Of a DNA stretch of 64,000 nt, positions 9,130 to 19,025 are shown one piece after another (within the stretch, counting starts at the first letter, position 1; each line of letters opens with the position of its first letter). The stretch spans positions 8,930-72,929 of the forward strand of contig JABXJT010000021.1 of NCBI GenBank assembly GCA_013375455.1. Direction: 5' to 3'. Source of the DNA: Candidatus Helarchaeota archaeon. Lineage in GTDB: Archaea > Asgardarchaeota > Lokiarchaeia > Helarchaeales > HEL-GB-A. The notes under the pieces are model-generated. The model was not told the DNA's origin, ran no database searches, and saw only the letters and a list, made by a program, of their open reading frames with translations. The position numbers were made by a program, and so were the translations under genes.

Positions 9130-12117
9130 TTACGCCTTTTGGAAGTAGAATTTAAATTGAGTGTCTTCGAGGGTAAGGTCGCCTTTGATCTTCCATTTTT
9201 TCGCTTTTTCAGGTAATTTAGTTGTCAGTTCCAGTGTTTTAGCACCAATCTTTTGTTTTAATGCAGTTTTAAGCTCCTCTAAAGAGGAAATCAACGATTC
9301 ATCCTTGCTAATGATTACAATATCAATGTTTTCTTTCACGTGGAATTTGTTCTTCTTCCGCGTTTGTTGAATATGTCGTTGCAGTTCTCGAAGTATTCGT
9401 TCAAGTTTGAGTTCCTCAGTAACTTGGAGGTCTAGCGCAACTACGGCATTTGGGATTTCTTTGATTGAAAAGAACTTGGAGTCGCCTATTTTTTGGGGGG
9501 GAAGCACGAGTTCAGTTGCTTTCACGTTGGCTTGGTTAGAGATGATATCAACCACGTTATCGAGCATGGGAATCTCGCGTTTTGGTTGAACCAGTACTTT
9601 TAGGCATGGATAGCGTAATTTAACATTTGCTTCTTGGCGGATTGCTAAAACGGTTTCAACAATTAATTTAGCCTGCTCCATGGCGTCTTCTAGATCCTTG
9701 TTGATTAGCTTTTCATCGACTTCAGGCCATTTCTCGAGTTGTATGCTCTCAGGCGCATCCTTTTCCATGGGAACTACCAGGTATTGATATAATTCTTCAG
9801 TTAAAAACGGAATGATCGGGTGAGCTAATAGTAATAATTTCCGTAGGGCATAATAGAGGGTGCTAAGCGCTGCACTTTTCGTCCGTTCCGGCGCATCACG
9901 TCCAATACGGTCTCGTATGATGCGAATGTACCATCTACTTAAATCGTCAAGGATAAAATTTTGAATTATCTTTGGAATTTTTGGCAACGCATAACGGTCT
10001 TGAAGTTCGGTCAGTTCTTGATTGAGACTATTTATTTTAGAGAGCAGCCAAGTATCTTCTGGTTTTAAGTCTACTTTATCAAAATCTCCTTTAAATTCGA
10101 AATTAGCCATTTTCATAAAAGTTGTCGCAAACACATAGGTGTTATAAAGCACGCTGAGGTGTCTAAAGGTATCTTTCAATTCGCTTCTAACGAATTTCAT
10201 ATCTTCGCCGGGAGCGGTGCTTCTGACACCGTAGAATCGGAAGGCTTCTGACCCATATTCTTCAATTACTTCTTCTGGGGCGATTACATTCCCTAGGGAT
10301 TTGCTCATAGGACGTCCTTCTTCATCCATCACGAATCCGTGCATGTAGCAGGCATCAAAGGCTCTCTGCTGGGTGGAAACAATGCTTGAACTGGTAAGCG
10401 TGTTGAACCACCCACGAATTTGGTCCTTTCCTTCGAGAATGAAATCTCCTATCTTCCAATCGTCATAGTTATCTAGCCGATCAACCGCTGCGTAGGCACT
10501 CCACATCCCTGAACCACTGTCTAGCCAAACATCGAGCACGTCGGGTATGCGTTTTTTGGTTCCACCACATTTACACTTCCAAGTCACTTCATCAATCCAC
10601 GGTCGATGCAAATCTTCAGGAACCTCACCCGCTTTTTCTTCTAGTTCTTCGACGGACCCTATAACCTCAACATCATCACATTTATCACATTCCCAAATGC
10701 TGAGGGGTGTTCCCCAATAGCGTTGGCGACTGATGCACCAGTCCATTAGACCTTTGATCCAACTTTCAAACCAACGACCCGCAAATTCAGGTTGCCAGTA
10801 GATTTTCAAGTTCTCCTCGACCATGAGGTCGTTTAAGGCGGTCATTTTAAAGAACCATTGGGGGATTGTACGGTATATTAGGGCGCTCTTGCATCGCCAA
10901 CAATGGGCGTATTCGTGCTCTAGTTTCGCATCAGAAAGGAGAACCCCCTTCTTTTTCAAATCTGCGATTATGATGGGATCTGCATCTTTTATAAATTTCC
11001 CATAATACTTGCCACCTTCTTTCGTGAATTTACCTGCGGGATCCAATGGAGAAAACGCTGGAATGCTATATTTTGTCTGTGGACCTGCTGCCGTGAAGTC
11101 TTCGATACCATGTCCTGGGGCGCAATGAACTAGACCAGTTCCTCCTTTCTCTAATGTAACAAACTCATCGGTTAGGATAATTGTATGCACTTTATCGTTC
11201 TCTTTTTCGAACGCAACATTGCGCGGGAGTTCTTCTGCAAGGGGATATTCATACTTGAGGCCCTCTAGATCCTCACCCAGGAATTCCTCAATTACTTCAA
11301 AATCTTTCTCCAAAGTTGCTTTGATAAACGTGGTCAGTTGCTTCGCGACTATCCAAATTTCCTCATCCACCTTGCATTTTACATAGGTAAAAGTGGGATG
11401 GGCCATCACCGCGAGGTTTGCGGGTAAAGTCCAGGGAGTGGTGGTAAAAATGACAAGATATTCATTCTTCTTGCCCTTCACGGGAAATTTTACGAATAGC
11501 GCGTAATCGTCAACGTTATAGTATTCGAATTCGTGCTTTGCCAGCGCAGTTTCGCAACGGGGACAGGTATTCAGCGGTTTCACACCTTTAAAGAGGTATC
11601 CCTTTTCCCATGCTTGCTTCAAGGCCCACCAGATGCCCTCGATGTAGCGGTTATGAATTGTCATATAGGGTTTTTCCCAATCATAGAAACAGCCGAGCCG
11701 CTTGAATTGGTCGTTCATCTTCCATAAATTGTTGATTCCGAACTCGCGACAGCGTTCAATGAACTTTTCGATGCCGAATTCATCTTCAATTTGCTTTTTA
11801 TTGGTAATACCCAGTTCTTTTTCCACAATTACCTCGATTGGAAGGCCGTGCATGTCATACCCGGGATTAATTCTAACCAACTTCTCTTTACGAAGCATTG
11901 TATATCGAATGACAACGTCCTTTAGAACTTTATTCCATGCAGTGCCTAGATGGATTGCGCCCGTGGTATAAGGAGGGCCATCAATGAATTTCCAATCCGG
12001 CAAATCTTTTGTTTCTTCCCAAATCTTTTCGAATATCTTCTTGTCATCCCAGAATTTTAGGATGCGCTCCTCTAACTCCTGAAATTTCACTCGTTTTGGT
12101 AACTCTTTTACTGGCAT
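9130..12117 (-). CDS. ileS: Isoleucyl-tRNA synthetase
   Basis: IleRS charges tRNA-Ile with isoleucine. The class I HIGH motif is seen as GPPYTTGAIHLGT (residues 47-58) and the KMSKS loop as GRPMSKSLGN near 602. The large insert between them is the editing (CP1) domain, and the C-terminal part from about 690 is the anticodon-binding domain starting with WLLSKINSLNQEL. Zinc-type CxxC pairs stand near 183 (CPRCETAL), around 425 (CWRCKSALIYR) and in CDKCDDVEVIG. Length 995 is normal for the archaeal/eukaryotic type. The gene is noticeably more GC-rich than its neighbours, as expected for a highly expressed housekeeping gene. A 176-base divergent spacer separates it from the DapA-family gene. Confidence 0.96.
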   Translation of the reverse strand: MPVKELPKRVKFQELEERILKFWDDKKIFEKIWEETKDLPDWKFIDGPPYTTGAIHLGTAWNKVLKDVVIRYTMLRKEKLVRINPGYDMHGLPIEVIVEKELGITNKKQIEDEFGIEKFIERCREFGINNLWKMNDQFKRLGCFYDWEKPYMTIHNRYIEGIWWALKQAWEKGYLFKGVKPLNTCPRCETALAKHEFEYYNVDDYALFVKFPVKGKKNEYLVIFTTTPWTLPANLAVMAHPTFTYVKCKVDEEIWIVAKQLTTFIKATLEKDFEVIEEFLGEDLEGLKYEYPLAEELPRNVAFEKENDKVHTIILTDEFVTLEKGGTGLVHCAPGHGIEDFTAAGPQTKYSIPAFSPLDPAGKFTKEGGKYYGKFIKDADPIIIADLKKKGVLLSDAKLEHEYAHCWRCKSALIYRTIPQWFFKMTALNDLMVEENLKIYWQPEFAGRWFESWIKGLMDWCISRQRYWGTPLSIWECDKCDDVEVIGSVEELEEKAGEVPEDLHRPWIDEVTWKCKCGGTKKRIPDVLDVWLDSGSGMWSAYAAVDRLDNYDDWKIGDFILEGKDQIRGWFNTLTSSSIVSTQQRAFDACYMHGFVMDEEGRPMSKSLGNVIAPEEVIEEYGSEAFRFYGVRSTAPGEDMKFVRSELKDTFRHLSVLYNTYVFATTFMKMANFEFKGDFDKVDLKPEDTWLLSKINSLNQELTELQDRYALPKIPKIIQNFILDDLSRWYIRIIRDRIGRDAPERTKSAALSTLYYALRKLLLLAHPIIPFLTEELYQYLVVPMEKDAPESIQLEKWPEVDEKLINKDLEDAMEQAKLIVETVLAIRQEANVKLRYPCLKVLVQPKREIPMLDNVVDIISNQANVKATELVLPPQKIGDSKFFSIKEIPNAVVALDLQVTEELKLERILRELQRHIQQTRKKNKFHVKENIDIVIISKDESLISSLEELKTALKQKIGAKTLELTTKLPEKAKKWKIKGDLTLEDTQFKFYFQKA

Positions 12118-12293
12118 TTACACTCACCTCTACTGAAAGAATTAAGATGCGGAGGGTTCAGTGTGGATATGAAAAACAGCTTATTAGTCACAAATAAAAT
12201 GATCCCACACTATTAACACCGTGAAAATTGTTAGAAGAATTTAAGGATAAATGGTTCTTAAAGCTTGTGTATTAGCATAAGAGGTTTAACAAA

Positions 12294-13163
12294 ATGCCCC
12301 AAGTTTATACAGCAATCATCACACCATTTCAAGCAGACGGGGAGATTGATTACGATCTTATGGGTGAATTAATGGCTTGGCAGTGGCAATCGGGTATGGA
12401 TGGATTAGTCGTATGTGGAACGAATGGAGAATTTGCTTCATTGAGTTTTGAAGAGGTGAAATCTCTCTTAAAGTATGCTTTGGATAGAAAAAAAGGAGAT
12501 GTAGAGATAATTGCAGGAACGGGCAGGGCGAGCTTGAAAGAAACCATAGCGTTATGCAATTTCATTGAAGGATCAGCTGATAAGGCATTAGTCGTGCCGC
12601 CTTTTTATTTCAAAGAACTTGACCCGTCGGGACTCTATAATTATTTCGAGCGGCTACTGAAGGCTACTCGCATCCCCATCATTCTTTATAACATACCAAA
12701 ATATACAGGAGTATCCATCACGTCTCAGTTATTGAAGAAACTAGAAGTCCATAAAAACTTAGTTGGAGTAAAAGATTCTTCTGGTGCAATAGAAAATTCA
12801 GAATATATTATTCAAAACCATCCCACCCTCAAGCTATATGCAGGAAGCGATGCCTTGATCTATTCATCCCTTGAAAAAGGTGCGGAAGGGGCCATTTCTG
12901 CAGTTGCAACCTCGTTTCCAAAGGACGTCCTTGAGATTAAAAGTGAATTTCTTGCCGGGAAAAAAACTGCAGCTCAAGCAGCACAAGAGAAAGTATCAAA
13001 AATTCGGAGCATCATTAAGCAATTTCCTAATCGAGCAGCAATAAAATCAGCCTTATCCTTGTTAGGATTCCCTTTAAGTTTTGTAAGACCACCATTGGTG
13101 AATCTTACGGATGAGCAACAAAAAGATCTAAAAAATAAGTTAAGCCCTTATATAACTCGGTGA
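12294..13163 (+). CDS. DapA / N-acetylneuraminate lyase family aldolase
   Basis: This is a 289-residue class I aldolase of the DHDPS/NAL superfamily. The pyruvate carboxylate-binding motif reads GTNGEF (residues 42-47, usual form GTTGE), the catalytic tyrosine is in YNIPKYTG near 132, and the Schiff-base lysine is in VGVKDSSG near 160. Candidates are 4-hydroxy-tetrahydrodipicolinate synthase (lysine route) or a 2-keto-3-deoxy sugar-acid aldolase; the family cannot be split reliably by eye. No lysine synthesis gene is next to it, so dapA is not assigned. It stands alone, divergent from ileS. The preceding bases carry a purine-rich AAGAGGT ribosome-binding site. Confidence 0.85.
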   Translation: MPQVYTAIITPFQADGEIDYDLMGELMAWQWQSGMDGLVVCGTNGEFASLSFEEVKSLLKYALDRKKGDVEIIAGTGRASLKETIALCNFIEGSADKALVVPPFYFKELDPSGLYNYFERLLKATRIPIILYNIPKYTGVSITSQLLKKLEVHKNLVGVKDSSGAIENSEYIIQNHPTLKLYAGSDALIYSSLEKGAEGAISAVATSFPKDVLEIKSEFLAGKKTAAQAAQEKVSKIRSIIKQFPNRAAIKSALSLLGFPLSFVRPPLVNLTDEQQKDLKNKLSPYITR

Positions 13164-13212
13164 GGATTAGAGTCTGAGAGAAAAAAGATTGTAGCTTGAA
13201 GGAATTAAGGTC

Positions 13213-13383
13213 TTAATACTCTCCGCGCATACCATCCCAGCTATCATCACGGTGCTCTTCAAACTTCTTTTTCTTCTTCTTTTCCACATTCATACTGAAC
13301 CAAGGATCTTCTTCATAAAAGTCATCATCGAAGTCGTCTTCTTGATCCTCTTTCTTTTTTTTGGAGCCTTTCAATAATCCCAT
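13213..13383 (-). CDS. Small highly charged protein (56 aa), unknown
   Basis: An ATG at 13383-13381 opens a 56-codon frame ending in TAA at 13215-13213. The product starts MGLLKGSKKKKEDQED, continues with an Asp/Glu-rich run and EEDPWFSMN, then a Lys run and ends DDSWDGMRGEY. Alternating acidic and lysine blocks with two Trp residues look like a real short linear-motif protein rather than chance. The frame lies in the spacer between the convergent DapA-family gene and the divergently read small membrane protein. A similar lysine/acid style recurs in the 43-residue ORF at 55148-55279. Function unknown. Confidence 0.5.
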   Translation of the reverse strand: MGLLKGSKKKKEDQEDDFDDDFYEEDPWFSMNVEKKKKKKFEEHRDDSWDGMRGEY

Positions 13384-13590
13384 ATTTATCTGTAATGGGT
13401 CTTTAAACTTAAATATTTTAAGATTTCACATAAAAAACCTAAAATAAAATAGGAATTTTGATTAGGAATATTGGTCAAGACGATTTGACAACGTGAAGAA
13501 GCCCCAAGTCAACATCATTTTCATATTCTCTTTACTTGAAGTAATTTTTTAAATAATTAACCAAATGAAAATGATAATTGAAATTATAGA

Positions 13591-13833
13591 TTGGATGAAC
13601 GTCGTGAAACTCTTGTTTCACGACATAACGTGTTGGAATCACCAATGAAATTAAAGTATAAAGTTCTACTTGGAAGCCTGACATGCGTCGTGCTTATATT
13701 AGCGATTATTTTTTTAGAACTTCCATTACATCTCATGACTGCATTAATAATGATTATGAGCATCGTTGTTACGTTCTTAGGCTTGGCATGTTATGAAGAG
13801 CAACAGGAAAAGAATGAGGTAATTAACAGATAA
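13591..13833 (+). CDS. Small membrane protein (80 aa or 62 aa)
   Basis: The frame encodes two hydrophobic helices (about residues 24-45 and 48-68) followed by a short charged tail (EEQQEKNEVINR). A second in-frame ATG at 13645, giving a 62-residue MKLKYKVLLG start directly before the first helix, is the more natural beginning for such a protein; the longer start adds an odd Arg-rich leader. No family is recognised. The next 280 bases downstream have no gene that I can see. Confidence 0.45.
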   Translation: MDERRETLVSRHNVLESPMKLKYKVLLGSLTCVVLILAIIFLELPLHLMTALIMIMSIVVTFLGLACYEEQQEKNEVINR

Positions 13834-14113
13834 GGGGCGCAAAAAATAGTTCATATAAAAAATTGATTATTTTTTTTCATCAGAATAATTCGCTCCATAA
13901 AAAATAGGGGATGCAATCAAGAACAGCCCACTGTAAAGTTTAGAAAATCTTAACCGTTTCAAAGATAAAAGAAAATATCAATCAACTTGCTGAAGACCTC
14001 TTCTTCGCAAATATAGATCCAAAAATAAAGACTTAAAAGAATAACAGCAAGAAATTTATGCGTTAAAGTAGTTCAGCATAATTTTTAGATTTTAACGAAT
14101 TGAGGGAAAAGAC

Positions 14114-15859
14114 TTGAATTTAGAAAAACTTTGGTATAAGAAATTACCGAAATCATATCCAAAATCATTAAAGTATTATGAAGGAAATATTGCAGATTTT
14201 TTAGCAGGGTCCGCCAAAAAATATCCAGATCGGATTGTCATATATTTTTTGGGTAGGAAATTCACTTATGCTGAAATTGATGATTTAGTGAATCGCTTTG
14301 CAACTTCTTTACATAATTTAGGTGTTAAGAAGGGTGATGTAGTTGCTATTTTTCTCGCTAATTGTCCACAATTTATGATAACATATTATGCCGCCCTGCG
14401 AATCGGGGCCATAGTTACATTCTGTTCTCCACTCCATTCTGAACCTGAAATAGCTCGTCACCTCATTGATACAGGAGCTGAAACAATTATTACTCTTAAG
14501 TTAAAGTTCTTCTATGATAAAATAAACAATATCCGTGAACAGACGAAGCTCAAACGCATAATCATCTCTGATTTTCGGAATTATGTAAGTACCAAAATTA
14601 AAATTCTATTTACGATTTTCAGGTTCCGACTCCTTGCAAAAGTGAAGAAAGCAGATTATATTTACTCCTTTAAAGAACTTCTGAAGACACCTCCAAATCC
14701 TCCAAAAGTGATTATCGATCCTAAGAAAGATATAGCAGTCCTTGCTTTAACGGGGGGGACCACGGGAACTCCCAAATGCGCGATAATTTCTAATTATAAT
14801 GTTGTTGTAAATGTGACACAATTAGCTGCTAGCATGTCACCTGCACTAGGAGAGAAAATTAAACCAGAATATATTCCAAAAACTTTTCCATCAGAGCCAT
14901 TACGGAACGTGCAAGTGGTCATTCCGTGGTTTCACACGATGGGAAATAATGGTTATATGAATTTAATGGTATTTTGGGCAATGAGCATCGTGCTTCTCCC
15001 GCGATTTGACCCTTTGGACTATATGAAAATAATGCGAAAATATTTGCCTACAATAATAGCTGGCGCTCCGCAACTATTTATTCCAATTTTGAATCATCCT
15101 AAGTTGGATAAATTCAAAAAAGATTTTGCCCAAATCAAAATTATTGGTTCGGGAGCGGCACCACTACCTGTAGAACATCTTAAAAATTTGAGGGAGTTAG
15201 TCAACCCTGGGGGTGGAATTATAATAGAGGGATACGGCCTCACAGAAGTTACGGCGGGAGCGATCATCGGTCCTGGGCTATTAACTCTTGAGCGAAAAGC
15301 TGGTAGTGTGGGTTTCCCCCTAATAGATACGGATGTAAAAATTGTTAACGATGATGGGGAAGAAGTCGAGGTAGGTCAGGAAGGAGAAATTATCATAAAG
15401 GGGCCGCAGGTAATGCTTGGATACTGGAAGGACCCAAAGGCAACGGCTGAAATTATCAAGGATGGTTGGCTGTACTCGGGCGACATTGGATATATGGATG
15501 AAGAGGGATATTTCTTTATTGTAGATAGAAAGAAAGATATGTTAAAATATAAAGGATATCAATATTCTTCAAGGGAATTGGAAGAAGTTCTACTTAAATA
15601 TCCTGATATCGAGCAAGCCGCTGTAGTCGGTGTAAAGACGGAGATGGGAGAGATTCCGCGGGCTTATATAGTGTTGAAAGAAAATGCTAATGTAAAGCCA
15701 GATGATTCAGGAGCAAAAGCCATAAAAGAATTTGTTCATTCTCAAGTAGCACTCTATAAAAAAATTAAAGAGCTTATATTTCGTGACGAGTTACCTGTTA
15801 CAATGACAGGTAAAGTACTAAAACGCGAGTTACGATCGGAAATAGAAGAAGAATCTTAA
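14114..15859 (+). CDS. Acyl-CoA synthetase / AMP-dependent ligase (ANL superfamily)
   Basis: The enzyme is predicted to activate a carboxylic (probably fatty) acid to its adenylate and CoA thioester. Conserved cores are the P-loop LTGGTTGTPK near residue 213, GYGLTEVTAG near 372, YSGDIGYMDEEGYFFIVDRKKDMLK split around the conserved Asp near 455, and the C-terminal catalytic lysine in MTGKVLKREL near 565. Length 581 is usual. The start is TTG with GAGGGA nine bases upstream. It is followed after 63 bases by a beta-helix membrane acyltransferase; that pair resembles the two ends of Pls/PosA synthetases with no carrier domain between. Substrate chain length cannot be read from the sequence. Confidence 0.88.
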   Translation: MNLEKLWYKKLPKSYPKSLKYYEGNIADFLAGSAKKYPDRIVIYFLGRKFTYAEIDDLVNRFATSLHNLGVKKGDVVAIFLANCPQFMITYYAALRIGAIVTFCSPLHSEPEIARHLIDTGAETIITLKLKFFYDKINNIREQTKLKRIIISDFRNYVSTKIKILFTIFRFRLLAKVKKADYIYSFKELLKTPPNPPKVIIDPKKDIAVLALTGGTTGTPKCAIISNYNVVVNVTQLAASMSPALGEKIKPEYIPKTFPSEPLRNVQVVIPWFHTMGNNGYMNLMVFWAMSIVLLPRFDPLDYMKIMRKYLPTIIAGAPQLFIPILNHPKLDKFKKDFAQIKIIGSGAAPLPVEHLKNLRELVNPGGGIIIEGYGLTEVTAGAIIGPGLLTLERKAGSVGFPLIDTDVKIVNDDGEEVEVGQEGEIIIKGPQVMLGYWKDPKATAEIIKDGWLYSGDIGYMDEEGYFFIVDRKKDMLKYKGYQYSSRELEEVLLKYPDIEQAAVVGVKTEMGEIPRAYIVLKENANVKPDDSGAKAIKEFVHSQVALYKKIKELIFRDELPVTMTGKVLKRELRSEIEEES

Positions 15860-15922
15860 ACCCTTCATTTCAATTTAAGTGAAATAAAAAAATAATTTTG
15901 AGTGAAATGGCTAGTGGGTTAA

Positions 15923-17536
15923 ATGTCTGAAAAAACTGACGAAATCGAGCCAGTTACACTCAGTTTAACATATTTTGTTCTATTATTTTTTGTGATGGCA
16001 TGGGTTTCATTATTTCCTTCAGTTTTATTTGGATATTGGTTTTTTATAACCTTTCCATTTTCATTTAATCCCATTTATTTATTATCATTGATTCCTTTAT
16101 TTTTCGCCTTATATGGTATTGCACTCCTCAGCTCGTTAATTTTTACAAAACTTGGAATATGGATTATCCATAAGCGGATCACCTATCCAGAAGTTGGAAC
16201 CTACCGTGTATCAATGGACGAACCGCAAACTCGTGCCTTTATGATAAAAATTAATATCAGAAGTTTTGGTAGATGGCTCTATTATTTTTTTCATCTTAAG
16301 TTTTTACGTGCTTTCTGGATGCGCCAGCAGGGTGTGAAAATCGGGAAAAATGTTAAATTGGCAAAGTACATCGAGGATGAAGAATTTCAAGAATTCGGAG
16401 ATAATACATATATGGCTAAGAGTGTCGGATTTTCTGGGCACATGATGGATAACGAGTATCTCGTAGTAACTGAAACAATTGTTGGGAAAAATTGTATTTT
16501 TGAGCATCTTTCAGGAGGGGTAGGGGCAACAATTGGTGATAATTCTGTGTTTAGAGAACTAACAGGCGCAATGAAGGGATACGTCTGTCGTGGCAATGCC
16601 ATTTATCAGGGTATCCCCTGTAAAAAAATTGGGGAATATTCAGATTTGTCTCCGGCTGAAATTGAGGAAGTGAAACAAAAAATTAGAGAAAAAGATAAAA
16701 CAAATTACATTAAAAGAAAAAATGCACCTATCAAAATAAGTGGGGCTAAATTATTTACTATGAAATTATTAATCGTTATAGGAGGCTGCCTATTCGCCCT
16801 GTTATTCCTATATTTATATTCCATACTCTTTCAAGCATTCTATTCTCCAACTAATCATCTATTAAATATTGCATTTTTAACCCTCGTCCCGTTTATTTTC
16901 ATCATCACGTTGGGGTTTTTCAGTGTAGGGACCACACTCTTTACCAAGATATTTTTAGCGTATTACGATCACAAAGCAGAAATCCCTGAGGGGTATTATG
17001 AATTGGACGATCCCCGTGCGAAAATCTTTAAGATTAAATATTTACTTCGCCTGTTTGGGTTACGACTTTTTCGCGCCATGCCCTTCAAGGTTGGAGATAC
17101 CTTTGTAATGCGTTTCTGGGGAAACGTGACTTTCGGTAACTATATAGTTATAGAGAACGCTATTGTCGATCCCCAATACCTGGAGCTTGGAGATAATGTT
17201 GTCATGGCGGCGGGGGCTCGTATTCATACCCATGATATTATTAAAGGGAAACTTTACATCAAAAAAGTGAAAATTGGGAAAAATTCTATCCTCGGTGGGT
17301 GTTGCCATATCAAACCAGGCGTCGAACTTCCGGCTAGATCCATTGTCGCCGCCGCCGCGTGGTTTCGGAAAAACCGCAAATGCAAACGGCCCGCTCTCTG
17401 GATGGGAAAACCCGCCTTCGAACTTCCCCTTATCGCGCTCACCGGATCTACTGGCATCAAAAAGAAAGTTGTTGATGACAAATACGATAAAGCCCAAGCA
17501 CAAAGAGAAATAAAAAAGAAGAAGATAAAAATTTAA
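15923..17536 (+). CDS. Membrane-bound left-handed beta-helix acyltransferase-like protein (Pls/PosA C-terminal type)
   Basis: The 537-residue protein is built as an internal duplication: two transmembrane helices (about 12-40 and 50-72), a hexapeptide-repeat beta-helix (about 130-235), two more helices (about 275-300 and 308-335), and a second beta-helix (about 385-480) ending in a His/Cys-containing GGCCHIKPGVEL. Hexapeptide turns such as IGKNVKL, VGKNCIF, IGDNSVF and IGKNSIL are clear. This is the layout of the C-terminal part of Pls/PosA-type peptide synthetases (as I recall, TIGR02353). The upstream acyl-CoA ligase could supply the activated acid. The C-terminal part is more GC-rich than the rest. 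The natural acceptor, perhaps a surface lipid or peptide, is unknown. Confidence 0.65.
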   Translation: MSEKTDEIEPVTLSLTYFVLLFFVMAWVSLFPSVLFGYWFFITFPFSFNPIYLLSLIPLFFALYGIALLSSLIFTKLGIWIIHKRITYPEVGTYRVSMDEPQTRAFMIKINIRSFGRWLYYFFHLKFLRAFWMRQQGVKIGKNVKLAKYIEDEEFQEFGDNTYMAKSVGFSGHMMDNEYLVVTETIVGKNCIFEHLSGGVGATIGDNSVFRELTGAMKGYVCRGNAIYQGIPCKKIGEYSDLSPAEIEEVKQKIREKDKTNYIKRKNAPIKISGAKLFTMKLLIVIGGCLFALLFLYLYSILFQAFYSPTNHLLNIAFLTLVPFIFIITLGFFSVGTTLFTKIFLAYYDHKAEIPEGYYELDDPRAKIFKIKYLLRLFGLRLFRAMPFKVGDTFVMRFWGNVTFGNYIVIENAIVDPQYLELGDNVVMAAGARIHTHDIIKGKLYIKKVKIGKNSILGGCCHIKPGVELPARSIVAAAAWFRKNRKCKRPALWMGKPAFELPLIALTGSTGIKKKVVDDKYDKAQAQREIKKKKIKI

Positions 17537-17548
17537 TTTATTAGATAC

Positions 17549-18970
17549 TTACTTCGGTCCGTACCAATCTCGTAATTTATCAATTGGTGTTGTATATTCT
17601 ATAAGAAGTTCACCCTTCGCATCCTGCTCGATCTTGGTGAAGAGTTCTTTACAAATATCAGGATTATCCTTTGCAATATTGTGATTCCATTCAGGATCTT
17701 TTGATAAATTAAATAATTTCTGCCTAGCTTTATTATTTGACGTAATTAAAGCATGAGAGTCGTCTTTGTATAAAGTACATGTAATAAATCCACAGGTAAT
17801 GTAATTGCGATTCTCTACTAATTGATCTCCTCCATCAAGAAAGGTGGTTAGATCGATACCATCAAAGACTTCGGGTTTTTCAGACTTCAAAAATCCGAAA
17901 ATTGTAGGCAAGATATCGTGATTATAGATATGAGATTTCTTAATTCGTTTTGGACCCTTAAGACCGCCTGGTGGCTTAATCATCAATGGGATATCTATAA
18001 GCTCTGGATACATGAAAAGTGGAAGCTTACCCAAGGCATCATGTTCCCCGATACTATGACCATGATCACTTGTTAAAATAATTAGAGAATCATCATATAA
18101 TTCCATGCTTTTCAGTTCTTGAATGAAATAACCGAACCAACGATCACACAGTGAAACCTCCCCTGCATAACAGGCTCTCATGTATTTCAACTCGTCATCT
18201 GATAAATAGTCTATACTTGGCCCATAGGCAGGTGTAAGAGGTTTCTTTCCTGTATAATTTTTATCTGCATATAAATCGAGGTATTTCTGAGGTGGGTCCC
18301 AAGGTTCATGGGGATCAAATTCATCAATCACGCTAAGAAGGTTGTTGAATCTTATGGTATCCTTAACAAATTCAATTGCTTTCATAAAAGTTTGTGCAGG
18401 GTAATACTCTTCTTCAGTCGCTCTCTCTTGTATGTTAGTAAAAAAAGGTCTTAGAATGAAATCTTGATAGGTCTTGGCAAAAGAATCTTTACCAGCAGTA
18501 TGAGCTTTCAGTTTTTCTCTAAGGCTACTCTTACCAGACCTATACCTTGCTCTAAATTTGTCCGCCTCGTGGCCACGGATCCAGTTCCATTGATCAAAAC
18601 CTAAATGGAAATTCATGTTAGGTTTGAATTGGTGATATGTACTCGTAATGAAAGAAGTAATATACCCTTTTTTCTTCATGTACTCAGCTAAATGTGTCTG
18701 ATGTGGCGGTATCGGGTCCCACCCCGGTATTTTTACAAAATCATCACTTTTAAGTTTTGGTTTTTTATGATTAAAAGGAAATGTACGAATTCCCGTGTGA
18801 ATTGCTCTCCTTACTGGAATGGTAGGTAACGATTCATTATATGCCTTATCAAAAACGATCGAATCTTTCGCAAATTCATCGAAATTCGGCGCCTGTATCC
18901 AAGAATTCCCGTATGTCTCGCCAGTATGATCCTTTCGCAAGGTGTCAAAAATAATCAAAAAAATTTTCAT
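17549..18970 (-). CDS. Sulfatase-fold (alkaline phosphatase superfamily) hydrolase with Thr nucleophile
   Basis: The N-terminus IIFDTLRKDHTG carries the metal-binding Asp of sulfatases, and a DHGHSIGEHD metal site follows near residue 300; DEFDPHEPWDPP is the middle metal/substrate segment. The nucleophile box reads SLPTIPVRRAIHTG: the position used by formylglycine-forming Cys or Ser in C/S-x-P-x-R is Thr50. With Thr, a formylglycine cannot form, so phosphodiester, phosphonate or phosphoglycerol-type substrates are more likely than sulfate esters. No signal peptide is seen. It follows the ABC transporter ATPase gene by 55 bases on the same strand, and converges on the beta-helix protein. Confidence 0.8.
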   Translation of the reverse strand: MKIFLIIFDTLRKDHTGETYGNSWIQAPNFDEFAKDSIVFDKAYNESLPTIPVRRAIHTGIRTFPFNHKKPKLKSDDFVKIPGWDPIPPHQTHLAEYMKKKGYITSFITSTYHQFKPNMNFHLGFDQWNWIRGHEADKFRARYRSGKSSLREKLKAHTAGKDSFAKTYQDFILRPFFTNIQERATEEEYYPAQTFMKAIEFVKDTIRFNNLLSVIDEFDPHEPWDPPQKYLDLYADKNYTGKKPLTPAYGPSIDYLSDDELKYMRACYAGEVSLCDRWFGYFIQELKSMELYDDSLIILTSDHGHSIGEHDALGKLPLFMYPELIDIPLMIKPPGGLKGPKRIKKSHIYNHDILPTIFGFLKSEKPEVFDGIDLTTFLDGGDQLVENRNYITCGFITCTLYKDDSHALITSNNKARQKLFNLSKDPEWNHNIAKDNPDICKELFTKIEQDAKGELLIEYTTPIDKLRDWYGPK

Positions 18971-19025
18971 GTTTAAATTAATTCAAAATTCAATTATTAG
19001 TTTATTTCTTCTTGAAATGGAAACT

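Noticed and set aside
17060..17503. 147-codon frame opposite to the beta-helix protein
   Set aside because: It overlaps the second beta-helix, whose hexapeptide pattern is clear. No independent evidence.
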